Of a stretch of DNA of 64,000 nt, positions 51,174-62,402 are shown in pieces. This stretch comes from Mangrovibacter plantisponsor (GTDB taxonomy: Bacteria; Pseudomonadota; Gammaproteobacteria; Enterobacterales; Enterobacteriaceae): assembly GCF_003182475.1 (NCBI RefSeq), contig NZ_QGTS01000004.1:317481-381480 (forward strand), in the 5' to 3' direction. Made by a program: the position numbers and the translations under genes. Every line of letters starts with the position of its first letter. The stretch's first letter is position 1. The notes below the pieces were generated by a model. The model saw nothing but the letters and a program-made list of their open reading frames with translations. It made no database searches and had not been told where the DNA came from.

Positions 51174-52088
51174 TTACGATTCCGGGCCATCGCCTTCCAG
51201 TGCATCCCGCAGCCCGTCACCAAGCAAGTTAAACGCCAGTACGCTCAGGAAAATAGCCAGGCTTGGGAAAATAGCAACATGAGGAGCCATCACCATATCG
51301 CTTCGGGCTTCGCTGAGCATCACGCCCCACTCCGGCGTTGGCGATTGCGCGCCCATCCCCAGAAATGACAGGCTGGATGCGGAAATAATAGATAACCCAA
51401 TACGCATAGTCAGGAACACCAGAATAGATGACAACGTACCAGGCAGAATATGGTGTACTAAAATAACCCAGTCAGAAGCACCAATGCTGCGCACAGATTC
51501 AATAAACATCTGGTTTTTCAATACCAGCGTATTGCCTCTGACCAGGCGGGCAAACGCCGGGATACTAAAGATAGCAACCGCGATAATCACATTACTCATC
51601 CCATTGCCCATCACAGCCACAACCGCAATAGCCAGTAAAATCCCCGGGAAAGCAAACATCACATCGCACAGGCGCATAATCAGCCGGTCATACCAGCCTT
51701 CATAATAACCAGCCACCAGCCCAAGCCCGGAGCCTATCACCATCCCAATAAACACCGCCAGAACGCCGGCCGCCAGTGAAATACGCGCGCCAACCAACAC
51801 CCGGGAAAAAATATCCCGCCCAAGGGAATCAACACCAAACCAGTGAGCCAGCGAAGGCCCGGCATTCAGTTGGTCGTAATCGTAGTAAGTCTGTGCGTTA
51901 TAAGGGGCAATCCATGGTGCCAGGATAGCCAGGATAATCAGCAGGCACACAAACCCACCAGCGGCCATAGCAATGGGCTGGCGGCGAAAACGTCCCCAGA
52001 AAGTACGCCAGGGAGGTGTACCCCGTAGCGGATGAATCACAGGCATTGCTTTAATGATTGCCTGGCGTCGCCAGTTAAACAGAGTCAT
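51174..52088 (-). CDS. gsiD: Glutathione ABC transporter permease GsiD
   Basis: Inner-membrane permease of the DppC/OppC type, 304 residues (E. coli 303). Last gene of iaaA-gsiABCD. An N-terminal cytosolic stretch precedes six membrane segments; the [21 protein letters not shown] block is the EAA loop and DGLRDALE the conserved C-terminus. Confidence 0.96.
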   Translation of the reverse strand: MTLFNWRRQAIIKAMPVIHPLRGTPPWRTFWGRFRRQPIAMAAGGFVCLLIILAILAPWIAPYNAQTYYDYDQLNAGPSLAHWFGVDSLGRDIFSRVLVGARISLAAGVLAVFIGMVIGSGLGLVAGYYEGWYDRLIMRLCDVMFAFPGILLAIAVVAVMGNGMSNVIIAVAIFSIPAFARLVRGNTLVLKNQMFIESVRSIGASDWVILVHHILPGTLSSILVFLTMRIGLSIISASSLSFLGMGAQSPTPEWGVMLSEARSDMVMAPHVAIFPSLAIFLSVLAFNLLGDGLRDALEGDGPES

Positions 52089-52106
52089 GTTGCTCGTTAC
52101 ACCCTT

Positions 52107-53027
52107 CTACTTATAACGAATGGCCGGATTCAACAGGGCGTAGATAACGTCCACAGCCAGGTTTATCAGAATAAAGATTAAAGAAAACAGCAGAACTTCG
52201 GCCTGAATCACCGGGTAATCACGCATTTCTACTGAATCCACCAACAACCTGCCAAGCCCGGGCCAGTTAAAAACCTTTTCCACCACAATCGAACCGCCCA
52301 ACAAGAAACCGAATTGCAGGCCCATCATGGTGACAACCGGCACCATTGCATTACGCAAGCCATGTTTCAGGATAACCACCTGTTCACGCAGCCCTTTTGC
52401 CCGGGCTGTGCGCATGTACTCTTCCTGCAATACATCAACAAATGCCGCTCGCGTAAAACGGGCCATTACTGCGGCAACCCCCGCGCCTAATGTAATGGAA
52501 GGCAGAATATAGTGGCGCCAGGTATCTGCCCCAACAACCGGGAACCAGCCAAGATCCACCGCAAAGACCTGAATCAGTACCATTCCCAGGGCAAAAGCCG
52601 GAAAAGAGATGCCGGTTACTGCCAGCGCCATACTCAGGTAATCTGGCCAGCGGTTGCGCCAGACGGCCGCCGCCACACCACTGATTAAGCCGAAGATGAC
52701 AGCCCAAAGCATACTCAGGCAGGCCAGCCAAAACGTAGGCATAAAGCGGGCAGCGATTTCCTCGGTTACCGGGCGATGAGAAACCATCGACATACCGAAA
52801 TCACCCTGCAATAACTGCCAAATAAAATGCAAAAATTGCTGCCATAAAGGCGCATCCAGGCCGAGCTGTTTGCGCACCATTTCGACCACTGCAGGCCCCG
52901 CTTCCGGGCCTGCCATCAGCCTTGCCGGGTCACCCGGCAGTAAATGCACAAACAAAAACACCAGTACACTGACAAAAAACAGTGTTGGGATAAGCCCGAG
53001 CAAGCGCTTTGCTACATAAGTCAACAT
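52107..53027 (-). CDS. gsiC: Glutathione ABC transporter permease GsiC
   Basis: Inner-membrane permease of the DppB type, 306 residues as in E. coli. N-terminal [19 protein letters not shown] loop [21 protein letters not shown] and C-terminal LLNPAIRYK are family features. It pairs with GsiD; the gap to gsiD is 18 bases. Confidence 0.96.
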   Translation of the reverse strand: MLTYVAKRLLGLIPTLFFVSVLVFLFVHLLPGDPARLMAGPEAGPAVVEMVRKQLGLDAPLWQQFLHFIWQLLQGDFGMSMVSHRPVTEEIAARFMPTFWLACLSMLWAVIFGLISGVAAAVWRNRWPDYLSMALAVTGISFPAFALGMVLIQVFAVDLGWFPVVGADTWRHYILPSITLGAGVAAVMARFTRAAFVDVLQEEYMRTARAKGLREQVVILKHGLRNAMVPVVTMMGLQFGFLLGGSIVVEKVFNWPGLGRLLVDSVEMRDYPVIQAEVLLFSLIFILINLAVDVIYALLNPAIRYK

Positions 53028-53105
53028 GCCGCGGCTACATCCAGTTGTTATTCATAATAAAAAGCTATCCTTTGGTTACGCTGACTGCCACACCCAGGGC
53101 AACAC

Positions 53106-54650
53106 CTATTGAAGGTCAGCATTGTCAAAACTAAACCCGGTATCGGGCATGACATAAAAACCGGTCAGTTGCTTACGATGCGCTGAAACCAACTTTTCAA
53201 CAACCAGTGGAACCCACGGCGCGTCATGCCAAATGATGTCCTGGGTATTTTTATACAAACGGGCTTTCTCCTGCTCATTGGTTGTTTTTAAAGCCAGCGC
53301 CAGGTTACGGTCAACCTGAGAGTTGCTATAAAACGCGGTATTGAACAATACTGGCGGCCAGTTTTGGGTGGCAAACAGCGGAGCCAGCGCCCAGTTTGCT
53401 TCGCCGGTTGACGCAGACCAGCCGGTATAGAACAACCGCACATCACTTTCTTCCCGGTCTTTCGCCTCAACTAATGCGGCCCGCCTTCCGGCATCCAGTG
53501 CAGTGATTTTCGTTTGAATGCCAACCGTTGCCAGTTGTTGCTGGAGAAATTGCAGCACTTTCTGTGCCGTACTGTGATTATGAGATGACCATAACGTGGT
53601 GGTGAAACCATTCGGATAGCCCGCTTCGCGCAATAACTCCCGTGCTTTGGCCGGGTCCCAGGGCCAGGGAGCGTACTGCGTTGCCCCGGCAATCGCCGGT
53701 GGAACAATTCCCGTCGCTGGTGTGGCATACCCGGCGAAGGCCACTTTCACCAACGCATCGCGATTAATCGCATAATTAATTGCTTCCCGTACCCGAATAT
53801 CATTAAACGGTTTGCGGGTGACATTCATACTGATATAGCGCTGCATGATAGACGGCGTGGAAACCAGTTCAATATCCGGGTTTTTCTCCAGAACAGGAGC
53901 CTGCTCATAGGGGATGGGGAACGCAAAAGTGGCTTCTCCAGTTTGCAGCATGGATGCCCGGGTGTTGTTGTCCACCACTGGCCGCCAGGTGATGCTGTCA
54001 AGCTTTGGCAGGCCAGGTTGCCAGTAACCGGCGAATTTTTTCACCCGCAAATAGTCTGTGGTATTCCAGGTATCGAGCACATAAGGCCCGGTGCCTACCG
54101 GGTGAAAACCAATATGCCGCCCCCACTGATGCAAGGCCTCAGGGGAAATCATTACCGTTGCCGGGTGAGCAAGTACGTTGATAAATGCGGAATACGGCGT
54201 TTTCAGCGTAATGCGTACCTTGAAGGTATCCAGCACATCCACGCGAGTTATGTCTTTATACAGGTTATAACGCTTAAGACGATTCTCCGGGTTTCTGGCC
54301 CGGTCCAGATTTATTTTTACCGCCTCTGCATTAAAATCCGTACCATCCTGAAACTTAATGCCTTCACGCAAAGTTATAGTGTAATCCAGGCCATCTGGAG
54401 AAACCTGCCAGGTTTTCGCCAGCACCGGGATAACTTTCATATTCCGGTCAAGGCCAAATAACCCCTGATAAAACGACTTTGCTACCGCCTGCGACAACGT
54501 GTCATTGGCGTCATAAGGATCCAGGGTTGTGAAATTGGAACCCACAGCAACAATAATATCTTTATTAGCCAGCGCCGGGGGGCTCAGGGCAAGCCAGGCC
54601 ACCAGCGTAATACTCCACACCCCCCAAAGTAGCCCACTGCGTTGTCGCAT
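53106..54650 (-). CDS. gsiB: Glutathione-binding periplasmic protein GsiB
   Basis: Periplasmic receptor of the peptide-binding (SBP_bac_5) family, 514 residues (E. coli 512). A Sec signal peptide ends near PPALA-NKD. The domain has [20 protein letters not shown] and [10 protein letters not shown] typical of family 5. It delivers glutathione to GsiCD. Preceded by GGAGAA 5-7 bases before the ATG on the minus strand. Confidence 0.96.
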   Translation of the reverse strand: MRQRSGLLWGVWSITLVAWLALSPPALANKDIIVAVGSNFTTLDPYDANDTLSQAVAKSFYQGLFGLDRNMKVIPVLAKTWQVSPDGLDYTITLREGIKFQDGTDFNAEAVKINLDRARNPENRLKRYNLYKDITRVDVLDTFKVRITLKTPYSAFINVLAHPATVMISPEALHQWGRHIGFHPVGTGPYVLDTWNTTDYLRVKKFAGYWQPGLPKLDSITWRPVVDNNTRASMLQTGEATFAFPIPYEQAPVLEKNPDIELVSTPSIMQRYISMNVTRKPFNDIRVREAINYAINRDALVKVAFAGYATPATGIVPPAIAGATQYAPWPWDPAKARELLREAGYPNGFTTTLWSSHNHSTAQKVLQFLQQQLATVGIQTKITALDAGRRAALVEAKDREESDVRLFYTGWSASTGEANWALAPLFATQNWPPVLFNTAFYSNSQVDRNLALALKTTNEQEKARLYKNTQDIIWHDAPWVPLVVEKLVSAHRKQLTGFYVMPDTGFSFDNADLQ

Positions 54651-54692
54651 AACATTCTCCTGAAAAGCAGGCTTGTAAGCCCAACTCCGAAG

Positions 54693-56546
54693 TTAAGAAA
54701 CCGCCCCAACAATAGGGTGACGGGCTACGAAATGGCCGGGCGAGACTTCAAGCAACGGCGCAACAAAAGGCTCATCGCCAATACGCCGGATGGGCGATGG
54801 CGGATCATCGGACAACAAAATACGTGGGCGGTGCCGGCGGGCAGGATCGATAACCGGAACCGCTGCCAGCAGGCGCTGCGTGTAAGGGTGTAGTGGGTTA
54901 TCGAACACATCCTGCCGCGTGCCAACTTCCACTATCTGCCCCAAATACATAACAGCAACCCGGTGGCTGATACGCTCGACCACCGCCATATCATGTGAAA
55001 TCAATAAACACGCGATACCGGTTTCACGCTGCAACGACATCAACAAATTAATGATTTGCCCACGGATGGGCATATCGAGCGAAGACACCGGCTCATCGGC
55101 GATAATTACTTTGGGTTTTAATGCCAGCGCCCGGGCGATACAAATTCTTTGCCGTTGCCCGCCAGAAAACTGGTGAGGGAAACGTAACGCATGTTCCGGT
55201 TTCAGCCCCACACGGGCTAAGAGTTCAACCACATATTTGCCGGCATCGGCCCGGCTCATAACCCGGTGAATCAGCAAGGGTTCCATCACCGTTTCACCAA
55301 TGGTCATGCGCGGGTCTAAAGAAGCCCACGGGTCCTGGGGAATATACTGAATATCCCGGCGAGTGGCCTGTAGCTTCGCGCCCTGCAAGGTATCCATACG
55401 GCAGCCATTAATTTTAACTTCTCCCGTACTCGCCACCAGGCGCAATAACGCGCGGCCAACCGAAGACTTACCGCAACCCGATTCCCCCATTAATGCCAGC
55501 GTTTCCCCGGGCCACAAATCAAAGCTAACTTGTTCCACTGCATGTACCTGGCGGGTTATACGGTTAAACACCCCACTGCGAATTGGGAAACGCGCCACCA
55601 GGCCGGATACCGACAGAACAGGTTTTTCTTGTACACATACCGTGTCCTGCGTGCCCTGCTCAGTGTCTGCCGAACTATTTGAGCGCGGGAAAATACGAGG
55701 AAGTGAAGAGCCCAGCATCGCGCCAAAATGCAGAACAGATGCCAGCATTTCGCGGGTATATGGATGCTGTGGAGCACTCAGGAGTTCAGTGGTCTCACCT
55801 TCTTCCACCTTGCGGCCATCCTGCATCACCAAAATGCGGTCAGCCATACCGGCAACTACACTCATATCATGGGTGATAAAGATCACCCCCATATCCATTT
55901 CTTGTTGAAGAACGCGAATTAACTGCAGGATTTGCGCCTGAATGGTCACATCCAGTGCGGTGGTGGGCTCGTCAGCAATCAGTACCGCCGGGCGCGATGA
56001 AAGCGCCATAGCAATCATCACCCGCTGGCGCATCCCTCCCGATAACTGGTGCGGATAGCGCGACATCACCTGGCCGGCATCAGGGATCCGCACCCGTTCC
56101 AGCATCCGTTCCGCTTCGTGTAACGCATTGCGGAAACTCAGCCCCTGATGAAGCCGAATAGATTCAGCCACCTGTTCACCCACAGTAAATACCGGGTTAA
56201 GTGAACGCATCGGCTCCTGAAACACCATTGCAATATCCGCCCCGCGCACCGAGCGTAATTGCGATTTACTGATATCGCTGAGAGAAACCACCTGGTCGTT
56301 TCGCCTGCGTAACAGCATGGCATCGCTCTTCACTTTGCCTGCCGCCGGGTCGGTCAGTTGCATCAGGGCCATCGCCACAACAGACTTACCGGCCCCGGAT
56401 TCACCAACCAAAGCCAGTGTTTCCCCACGAGCCAGCGTAAAGCTGAGGTTGTTCACCACAGCAATATCCTGCCTGCCATCAGAGAAGGAAACATTAAGAT
56501 TGGAAACGGAAAGGACCTGGTTTTCCGGCAGATTCAGCATACTCAC
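54693..56546 (-). CDS. gsiA: Glutathione ABC transporter ATPase GsiA
   Basis: Double ATPase of 617 residues (E. coli 623). Two complete ABC modules: Walker [10 protein letters not shown] and GESGCGKSS, signatures LSGGMRQRV and FSGGQRQRI, Walker B VLIADEP and VIIADEP. The linker between modules (about 275-315) is diverged and acidic. Each module ends with an oligopeptide-type C-terminal tail ([18 protein letters not shown]). Starts three bases after the iaaA stop. Confidence 0.96.
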   Translation of the reverse strand: MSMLNLPENQVLSVSNLNVSFSDGRQDIAVVNNLSFTLARGETLALVGESGAGKSVVAMALMQLTDPAAGKVKSDAMLLRRRNDQVVSLSDISKSQLRSVRGADIAMVFQEPMRSLNPVFTVGEQVAESIRLHQGLSFRNALHEAERMLERVRIPDAGQVMSRYPHQLSGGMRQRVMIAMALSSRPAVLIADEPTTALDVTIQAQILQLIRVLQQEMDMGVIFITHDMSVVAGMADRILVMQDGRKVEEGETTELLSAPQHPYTREMLASVLHFGAMLGSSLPRIFPRSNSSADTEQGTQDTVCVQEKPVLSVSGLVARFPIRSGVFNRITRQVHAVEQVSFDLWPGETLALMGESGCGKSSVGRALLRLVASTGEVKINGCRMDTLQGAKLQATRRDIQYIPQDPWASLDPRMTIGETVMEPLLIHRVMSRADAGKYVVELLARVGLKPEHALRFPHQFSGGQRQRICIARALALKPKVIIADEPVSSLDMPIRGQIINLLMSLQRETGIACLLISHDMAVVERISHRVAVMYLGQIVEVGTRQDVFDNPLHPYTQRLLAAVPVIDPARRHRPRILLSDDPPSPIRRIGDEPFVAPLLEVSPGHFVARHPIVGAVS

Positions 56547-56549
56547 TGG

Positions 56550-57497
56550 CTACTCCTGCCAGATACCGACACTGGGCATATCCCCGACCCAGGCCACACC
56601 ACGATACATGCCTTCCGTGTTGAAAGGCATCACAACATGGCCTTCACGGTCGATGGCGATTAACCCACCTTCACCGTTAAGCGCCGCCAGTTTTTCTTTA
56701 ATAACCCGGTCGGCTGCTTCCGGCAGGCTGACACCACTGTATTCCATTAGTGCAGCTACATCGTAGGCTGCCAGCATGCGAATAAACACTTCCCCGGTTC
56801 CGGTGCAGGATACAGCTACATTGGCATTATTGGCATAACACCCGGCCCCCGGTAACGGCGAGTCACCTACCCGGCCAGGGCGCTTATTGGTCATACCGCC
56901 TGTAGAAGTTGCTGCGGCCAGGTTTCCCTGCGCATCAAGGGCGACAGCGCCTACCGTGCCAAACTTGGTATCAGGTGAAATCGGTGGCACCGGCACATCG
57001 TGGTCAAGAAACACTTGCTCCTGGCCACGAGCCAGGCGCAGTTGCGCGGCACGTTCCGCAGTGGAAAAAAAATCAGGCGCCACAATTTCCAGCCCCTGTT
57101 CACGGGCAAACTGTTCGGCTCCGTCACTAATTAGCAAAACATGCGGGCTGTTATCCAGTACCGCACGAGCGGCCAGAATGGGGTTACGCACACAACGGAC
57201 ACCAGCCACCGCACCAGCATCAAGCCGCCGGCCGTCCATAATGCAGGCATCCATTTCATGTGTGGCGGCGTGAGTAAATACCGAGCCTGTTCCTGCATTA
57301 AACAGCGGAATATCTTCCAGCAGGCGTACTGCTTCGGTCACAGCATCCAGCGCACTGCCGCCAGCCGCAAGGATTGTCTGCCCGGCGAGCAAGGTCTGGT
57401 GTAAAGCTTCTGTATACTCACGTGCTGTTTCCGGGCTGGTATTGCTGCGGGAAAGTGTCCCGGCACCACCATGAATCGCTATCACCGCTTTTTCCAT
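56550..57497 (-). CDS. iaaA: Isoaspartyl peptidase / L-asparaginase IaaA
   Basis: Ntn-hydrolase that removes beta-aspartyl dipeptides, 315 residues (E. coli 321). The precursor self-cleaves before the nucleophile Thr in FGT-VGAVALD to give two chains. TSTGGMTNKRPGRVGDSP and GTGEVFIR shape the active site. Head of the iaaA-gsiABCD operon, linking peptide hydrolysis and glutathione uptake. The C-terminus is shorter than in E. coli. Confidence 0.95.
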   Translation of the reverse strand: MEKAVIAIHGGAGTLSRSNTSPETAREYTEALHQTLLAGQTILAAGGSALDAVTEAVRLLEDIPLFNAGTGSVFTHAATHEMDACIMDGRRLDAGAVAGVRCVRNPILAARAVLDNSPHVLLISDGAEQFAREQGLEIVAPDFFSTAERAAQLRLARGQEQVFLDHDVPVPPISPDTKFGTVGAVALDAQGNLAAATSTGGMTNKRPGRVGDSPLPGAGCYANNANVAVSCTGTGEVFIRMLAAYDVAALMEYSGVSLPEAADRVIKEKLAALNGEGGLIAIDREGHVVMPFNTEGMYRGVAWVGDMPSVGIWQE

Positions 57498-57592
57498 TGA
57501 GCTCTGTCCTGAATCACGTCGTCAGTATGAGATAGTCCTGTGATTATTATGCGTTACTGTACTGTCAGTAGTTTATTTGGCAATAGCTAAGC

Positions 57593-57632
57593 GTAACGAA
57601 TATCAGTTTCGTTACATACACTATTTAGTGTA
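57593..57632 (+). promoter_or_regulatory. Two palindromes upstream of moeA
   Basis: GTAACGAA / TTCGTTAC (57593-57600, 57608-57615, 7-nt spacer) and TACACTA / TAGTGTA (57617-57623, 57626-57632, 2-nt spacer) lie one base apart, about 110 bases before moeA and 100 before iaaA on the other strand. Both are perfect. No regulator is assigned; neither has a terminator T-tract. Confidence 0.45.
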
Positions 57633-57741
57633 GCCAGGACATCAACTTGCCTGCATGCCAGACCGGATCATTCGCCATTCTGTGGCCGGGCATTTTCTGC
57701 CATAATAACCGCCATTCTTTTACCAGCGCAGGAGCGTTACC

Positions 57742-58974
57742 ATGGCGCAGTCCAGTGAGTTAATTTCCCTTGATACGGCGCTGGAACAAATGTTGTCTCA
57801 AATCGTACCGATTTCCGCTACCGACATTGTTCCCCTGACCGCCGCCTTTGGCCGTATTCTGGCCGAAGATATTCTTTCCCCTCTCGATGTCCCGGGTTTT
57901 GATAATGCCGCAATGGATGGTTATGCCTTGCGGGAAGCGGATTTTTCCGCCAGTGCTCCATTGCCTGTAGCCGGGAAAGCTTTTGCCGGGCAACCCTTTA
58001 CGGGGGAATGGCCTGCAGGAACATGTATACGCATCATGACTGGTGCTCCGGTGCCTGAAGGTTGTGATGCCGTCATCATGCAGGAAGATGTCACCGCCAG
58101 TGATGCTGGCATTGTGATTAACCGCGCCATCAAGTTGCATCAAAACATTCGCCGCCGTGGCGAAGATATAGCCCGGAATGCGGTGGTGTTTTCAGCCGGG
58201 CAACGCCTTACGGCTGCGGAAATTCCGGTCATTGCCTCACTGGGTATTGGTGAGGTTTGTGTAACGCGCAAAGTAAAAGTTGCCGTATTCTCCACGGGCG
58301 ATGAACTGCAACAACCCGGCCAGCCGTTAGGCCCGGGGCAAATTTATGACACCAACCGGCTGACAGTACATGTCATGCTGGAACAGTCCGGGTACGAAGT
58401 GGTCAACCTGGGTGCTGTAAGGGATGACCCTGCTTTACTGCGGGAAACTTTTCAGAAAGCCGACCAGGTGGCGGATGTCGTGATCAGTTCCGGTGGTGTT
58501 TCTGTTGGCGAAGCTGACTACACCAAACAGATTCTCGATGAACTGGGTGCTATCCATTTCTGGAAACTGGCAATGAAGCCAGGTAAGCCTTTCGCTTTTG
58601 GCAGGCTCAGCCATAGCTGGTTCTGTGGGCTGCCGGGCAACCCCGTTTCAGCTGCGGTAACATTCTACCAATTAGTGTTACCCATGCTGGCCCGCCTTAG
58701 TGGGCAAACCGGTGTAGCGGGCGGCAAGCGCCTGCGGGTGAAAACCACTCAGCGCCTGAAGAAATCGCCAGGCCGCCAGGACTTCCAGCGTGGTATTTTA
58801 CACGCCGATGACGCAGGTGAGTTAGTGGTCAGCAGTACTGGCAACCAGGGTTCCCACGTATTCAGTTCTTTCCATGCGGGTAACTGTTTCATCGTGTTGG
58901 AGCGCGAACGCAGCCATGTCGAACCGGGTGAATGGGTGGATGTCGAGTTGTTTAACCACTTGTTTGGGGGCTGA
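57742..58974 (+). CDS. moeA: Molybdopterin molybdenumtransferase MoeA
   Basis: Inserts molybdenum into adenylated molybdopterin. 410 residues (E. coli 411). Domains in order: MoeA N-domain with [12 protein letters not shown], MogA-like domain with FSTGDEL and [14 protein letters not shown], and C-terminal barrel domain with GLPGNPVSA just before it. The ATG at 57742 has AGGAGC upstream. moeB starts one base after its stop. Confidence 0.97.
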   Translation: MAQSSELISLDTALEQMLSQIVPISATDIVPLTAAFGRILAEDILSPLDVPGFDNAAMDGYALREADFSASAPLPVAGKAFAGQPFTGEWPAGTCIRIMTGAPVPEGCDAVIMQEDVTASDAGIVINRAIKLHQNIRRRGEDIARNAVVFSAGQRLTAAEIPVIASLGIGEVCVTRKVKVAVFSTGDELQQPGQPLGPGQIYDTNRLTVHVMLEQSGYEVVNLGAVRDDPALLRETFQKADQVADVVISSGGVSVGEADYTKQILDELGAIHFWKLAMKPGKPFAFGRLSHSWFCGLPGNPVSAAVTFYQLVLPMLARLSGQTGVAGGKRLRVKTTQRLKKSPGRQDFQRGILHADDAGELVVSSTGNQGSHVFSSFHAGNCFIVLERERSHVEPGEWVDVELFNHLFGG

Positions 58975-58975
58975 A

Positions 58976-59734
58976 ATGGCTGAACTGTCCGATGGCGAAA
59001 TCCTGCGGTATAACCGGCAAATATCACTGCGTGGTTTCGACTTTGAGGGCCAGGAGGCACTCAAAGAATCGCATATGCTGGTTGTCGGGCTGGGCGGGTT
59101 GGGTTGTGCTGCGGCACAGTATCTGGCAGCTGCGGGCGTCGGCCACCTGACGTTGCTCGATTTCGACACGGTTTCGGTTTCTAACCTGCAGCGCCAGGTA
59201 TTACATACCGACGCGACACTGGGGTTGCCTAAAGTGGAATCGGCCCGCCAGGCGCTCACGGCCATCAACCCGCTGGTGCAGGTAACCGTGCACAATGCGT
59301 TGCTGGAAGGTAGTGACCTGGACAATCTGGTCAGGGAACATACGCTGGTGCTTGACTGTACAGACAACGTAACCGCCCGCAACCAAATCAACCAGAGTTG
59401 CTTCAACCACAAAGTCCCTTTGGTATCCGGGGCTGCAATTCGTATGGAAGGGCAAATCAGCGTGTTTACCTGGCAACAGAATGAGCCCTGTTACCGTTGC
59501 CTGAGTCGCCTGTTTGGTGAAAACGCACTCACCTGCGCTGAAGCCGGGGTGATGTCTCCACTGGTGGGCATTATTGGTGCGCTTCAGGCAATGGAAGCCA
59601 TTAAAGTCCAGGCTCAGTTTGGAACCCCGGTGAGTGGCAAAATTCTAATGTACGATGCCATGAGCGGTCAGTTCCGGGAAATGCGCCTGACACGCAACCC
59701 TGGCTGTGAAGTCTGTGGTACAGCGGCCAGTTAG
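58976..59734 (+). CDS. moeB: Molybdopterin-synthase adenylyltransferase MoeB
   Basis: E1-like enzyme that adenylates the C-terminal Gly of MoaD. 252 residues (E. coli 249). Nucleotide motif GLGGLG at 38-43, Arg-rich LRYNRQISLRGFD at the N-terminus, and two zinc CxxC pairs (CYRC and CEVC). The frame extends back into moeA, but MAELSDGEIL at 58976 is the family start. Its stop overlaps by 4 bases the stop of the convergent LacI-type gene. Confidence 0.96.
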   Translation: MAELSDGEILRYNRQISLRGFDFEGQEALKESHMLVVGLGGLGCAAAQYLAAAGVGHLTLLDFDTVSVSNLQRQVLHTDATLGLPKVESARQALTAINPLVQVTVHNALLEGSDLDNLVREHTLVLDCTDNVTARNQINQSCFNHKVPLVSGAAIRMEGQISVFTWQQNEPCYRCLSRLFGENALTCAEAGVMSPLVGIIGALQAMEAIKVQAQFGTPVSGKILMYDAMSGQFREMRLTRNPGCEVCGTAAS

Positions 59735-60801
59735 CCATACAGACCATCACGTTGTACGCTGGCCGGGCGTTTGCCTGGCCGGATACGCCGCACTGAATCA
59801 CGAACCGCCAGCGATCCGTTGAGTAACAGTGTCCCGACCGGGGCTTCAGGGCGAATTAACCGCTGCTGTAAAACATGCACGGCCTCTTCGCCCAGAGTAT
59901 CACGCGGGACATGCACTGCGGTTAACGGTACATCCTGGATGGCGACAAGGTTAAAACCGTCAATACTCATCACAGATATATCCTGCGGCACCCGCAAACC
60001 GGCTTTTTGCAAGGCACTTACCGCGCCTGATGCCATAAAATCTCCGCCCACCAACAGAGCACTGGGTAAACGTGAAGCGGGTAAGTTGGCAAGCCACTGT
60101 GCAACAATACGCTCACTTTCCGCAGCACTAAAGTTGTCGGCCACCAGCAGGTTATCTGCCGGAGAAAATGGCAGGTTATGGTCATCCCAGGCGTCCCGAA
60201 TCCCGGCCAGGCGTAACTCCATTGTGTAACGGCGCAGGCACAATAAATTCATGACAGACTTATGCCCCATATCGAACAGGTAACTGGCAGCAAAAGCGCC
60301 AATTAACGCGTGATCCGGTGCCACTACTGGCAGGCGCATTTTCTGGTCGCGGCAGTTAATCAGAATACAGGGCTTACCGATGTCAACCGCCAGGTCGTGA
60401 ATATGAGGGTCATCGATCCCCACCAACAGTGCAGCTTCGGTCTCTTTTTCGTTCATGCGGCTGAGAAATGCATTGGCATCACTGTCGTTTTCTTCCAGTG
60501 CACAAAACCGTAACCGGACATCATGGGCAGCAACCGCCTTGCTAATGCCCTGAATGACCCGGTAGTAAAAGATATCTGAACGCTCATCAAATGCCCGTTG
60601 TGGCGCAAACACCACAATGCTGTTAAGCAACAGCCTGCCTGCCGCCATTCCCTGAAATACCCCCAGTTCCCGGGCGCAGGCCATAACCTGTTCGCGAGCG
60701 CGCTGGCTGGTATTCGCTTTCCCCGCCAGTACACGTGAAACCGTGCTGATGGAAAGCTGCGTTCGCGCCGCAATTTCGGTGATTTTTAGCTTTTTATCCA
60801 T
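59731..60801 (-). CDS. LacI-family transcriptional regulator of the adjacent glycoside operon
   Basis: 356 residues from MDKKLKITEIAART. The N-terminal helix-turn-helix (LKITEIAARTQLSISTVSRVL) is followed by a periplasmic-binding-like sugar domain. An ATG six codons earlier (60819) is also possible. GGAG lies about 11 bases upstream of the chosen ATG. It is divergent from the carrier and GH31 genes, with palindromes in the 285-base gap, and so probably represses them. Effector unknown. Confidence 0.85.
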   Translation of the reverse strand: MDKKLKITEIAARTQLSISTVSRVLAGKANTSQRAREQVMACARELGVFQGMAAGRLLLNSIVVFAPQRAFDERSDIFYYRVIQGISKAVAAHDVRLRFCALEENDSDANAFLSRMNEKETEAALLVGIDDPHIHDLAVDIGKPCILINCRDQKMRLPVVAPDHALIGAFAASYLFDMGHKSVMNLLCLRRYTMELRLAGIRDAWDDHNLPFSPADNLLVADNFSAAESERIVAQWLANLPASRLPSALLVGGDFMASGAVSALQKAGLRVPQDISVMSIDGFNLVAIQDVPLTAVHVPRDTLGEEAVHVLQQRLIRPEAPVGTLLLNGSLAVRDSVRRIRPGKRPASVQRDGLYG

Positions 60802-60824
60802 TTTGTGATCTTGCTCCATTTGTG

Positions 60825-60844
60825 AAATGAAAAAATTTTCATTT
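60825..60844. promoter_or_regulatory. Candidate LacI-type operator 1
   Basis: AAATGAAAA and TTTTCATTT as perfect nine-base arms around AA. It overlaps the leader of the regulator gene, a position suited to autoregulation. The centre is AA rather than the CG common in LacI-family operators. Confidence 0.4.
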
Positions 60845-60954
60845 TCTACAAATAAGACGATAACCGGGCTGATAAGGATCATGACAAAATATTTTGGCTG
60901 TGTATGAGAATATTTGCACAAAATCCACTATTGCCTGCTTTTTTTCTCCTTTAA

Positions 60955-60966
60955 GGTGAATTCACC
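60955..60966. promoter_or_regulatory. Candidate operator 2
   Basis: Perfect 12-bp palindrome GGTGAATTCACC in the divergent gap, 121 bases before the carrier start. No factor is assigned. Confidence 0.35.
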
Positions 60967-61086
60967 AGCTAACTTCCATACTAGTTTCACTGGTAATGAT
61001 GATAGATAAATTCAATAATTATCAACAACATATAAACAATTATACCTGAGACATATCCCCTACCGTCCGTCTTGTGGAGAAAAAAA

Positions 61087-62388
61087 ATGAGTCAGGACAT
61101 TAATACCCCTGTCGCGGTCAGCAAAACCCGCCGCGTCATTAAAAACCTGCGCTGGTATATGTTGGTGCTGTTCTTACTCGGCGTCACCGTAAACTACATA
61201 ACCCGTAACTCTCTTGGCATTCTGGCACCAGAACTGAAAACCAGCCTGGGTATCACTACCGAACAATACTCATGGATTGTCGGTGCATTTCAGTTGGCCT
61301 ATACCCTGTTCCAGCCTCTGTGTGGCTGGTTAATTGATGTCATTGGCCTGAAGATAGGCTTTATGGTTTGTGCGGGGGTGTGGGCACTGATGTGTATCCT
61401 GCATGCCGGAGCCGGCTCCTGGATACACCTGGCAATTTTGCGCTTTATGATGGGTGCATCTGAAGCCGCGGCCACACCGGCAAACGCCAAAACCATTGGT
61501 GAGTGGTTCCCGAAATCAGAACGCCCGGTTGCGGCTGGCTGGGCTGGCGTTGGCTTTTCAATTGGTGCCATGCTCGCCCCGCCGATTATCTATTTCGCCC
61601 ATGCATCATTCGGCTGGCAGGGTGCTTTTATGTTTACCGGCGTGCTGGCTGTGTTATGGGTCATTCTGTGGTGGGCTTTTTACCACAACCCGGATAAACA
61701 CCCGAACCTGAGTAGTACTGAGCTGGACTATATCCGCCAGGATAACGAGCCGCCTGCAGTTAAACTGCCTTTCTTTACTGCACTGAAAACAGTCTCCAAA
61801 AACAAACGCTTCTATGGGATAGCTATTCCGGCGTTTATGGCAGAACCCGCCTGGGCAGTACTGAGTTTCTGGGTACCGCTTTATCTGGCAAAAGATCATG
61901 GTATGGATCTTAAACAAATAGCAATGTTTGCCTGGTTGCCCTTTCTCGCTGCCGACCTTGGTAGTGTGGCCAGCGGTTATCTGACTCGCGTTTATACCCG
62001 GTTTTTTGGCTGCACCCGCATCAACTCCGTGGTTGCCAGTTCAGTCACCGGTGCCTTTTTAATGATCTCACTGGCCATTGTTGCCTTTACCCGTGACCCG
62101 TACATCACCATTGCCCTTATCTCTATTGGCGGCTTTGGTCACCAGATTATCTCCTGCATGTTAAGTGCCCTGGTGGTGGAGTCCTTTGATAAAGGCCAGA
62201 TGGCAACAGTAAACGGCATGCGCGGTTCCGCGGCCTGGATTGCCAGCTTCCTGTTCTCACTGCTTATCGGTGTGACTGCCGACAAGATTGGTTTTAACCC
62301 ACTGTTCATTGCAATGGGCTTCTTCGATTTGATAGGCGCGGTCTTCTTAGTGATGTTTATTGCTGAACGCCGCACCGCACGTAACTAA
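61087..62388 (+). CDS. MFS carrier of the anion:cation symporter family (ExuT-like)
   Basis: 433-residue inner-membrane carrier with 12 segments. NYITRNSLGILAPEL, ASEAAATPANAKTIGEWFPKSER and GFGHQIISC resemble ExuT, the hexuronate transporter. The start MSQDINTP at 61087 has TGGAGA upstream; an in-frame ATG five codons earlier overlaps that Shine-Dalgarno. A 14-base gap to the GH31 gene indicates one operon. The substrate is probably an acidic sugar or sugar derivative; not shown. Confidence 0.87.
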   Translation: MSQDINTPVAVSKTRRVIKNLRWYMLVLFLLGVTVNYITRNSLGILAPELKTSLGITTEQYSWIVGAFQLAYTLFQPLCGWLIDVIGLKIGFMVCAGVWALMCILHAGAGSWIHLAILRFMMGASEAAATPANAKTIGEWFPKSERPVAAGWAGVGFSIGAMLAPPIIYFAHASFGWQGAFMFTGVLAVLWVILWWAFYHNPDKHPNLSSTELDYIRQDNEPPAVKLPFFTALKTVSKNKRFYGIAIPAFMAEPAWAVLSFWVPLYLAKDHGMDLKQIAMFAWLPFLAADLGSVASGYLTRVYTRFFGCTRINSVVASSVTGAFLMISLAIVAFTRDPYITIALISIGGFGHQIISCMLSALVVESFDKGQMATVNGMRGSAAWIASFLFSLLIGVTADKIGFNPLFIAMGFFDLIGAVFLVMFIAERRTARN

Positions 62389-62402
62389 AGGATAAGTCAC
62401 TG

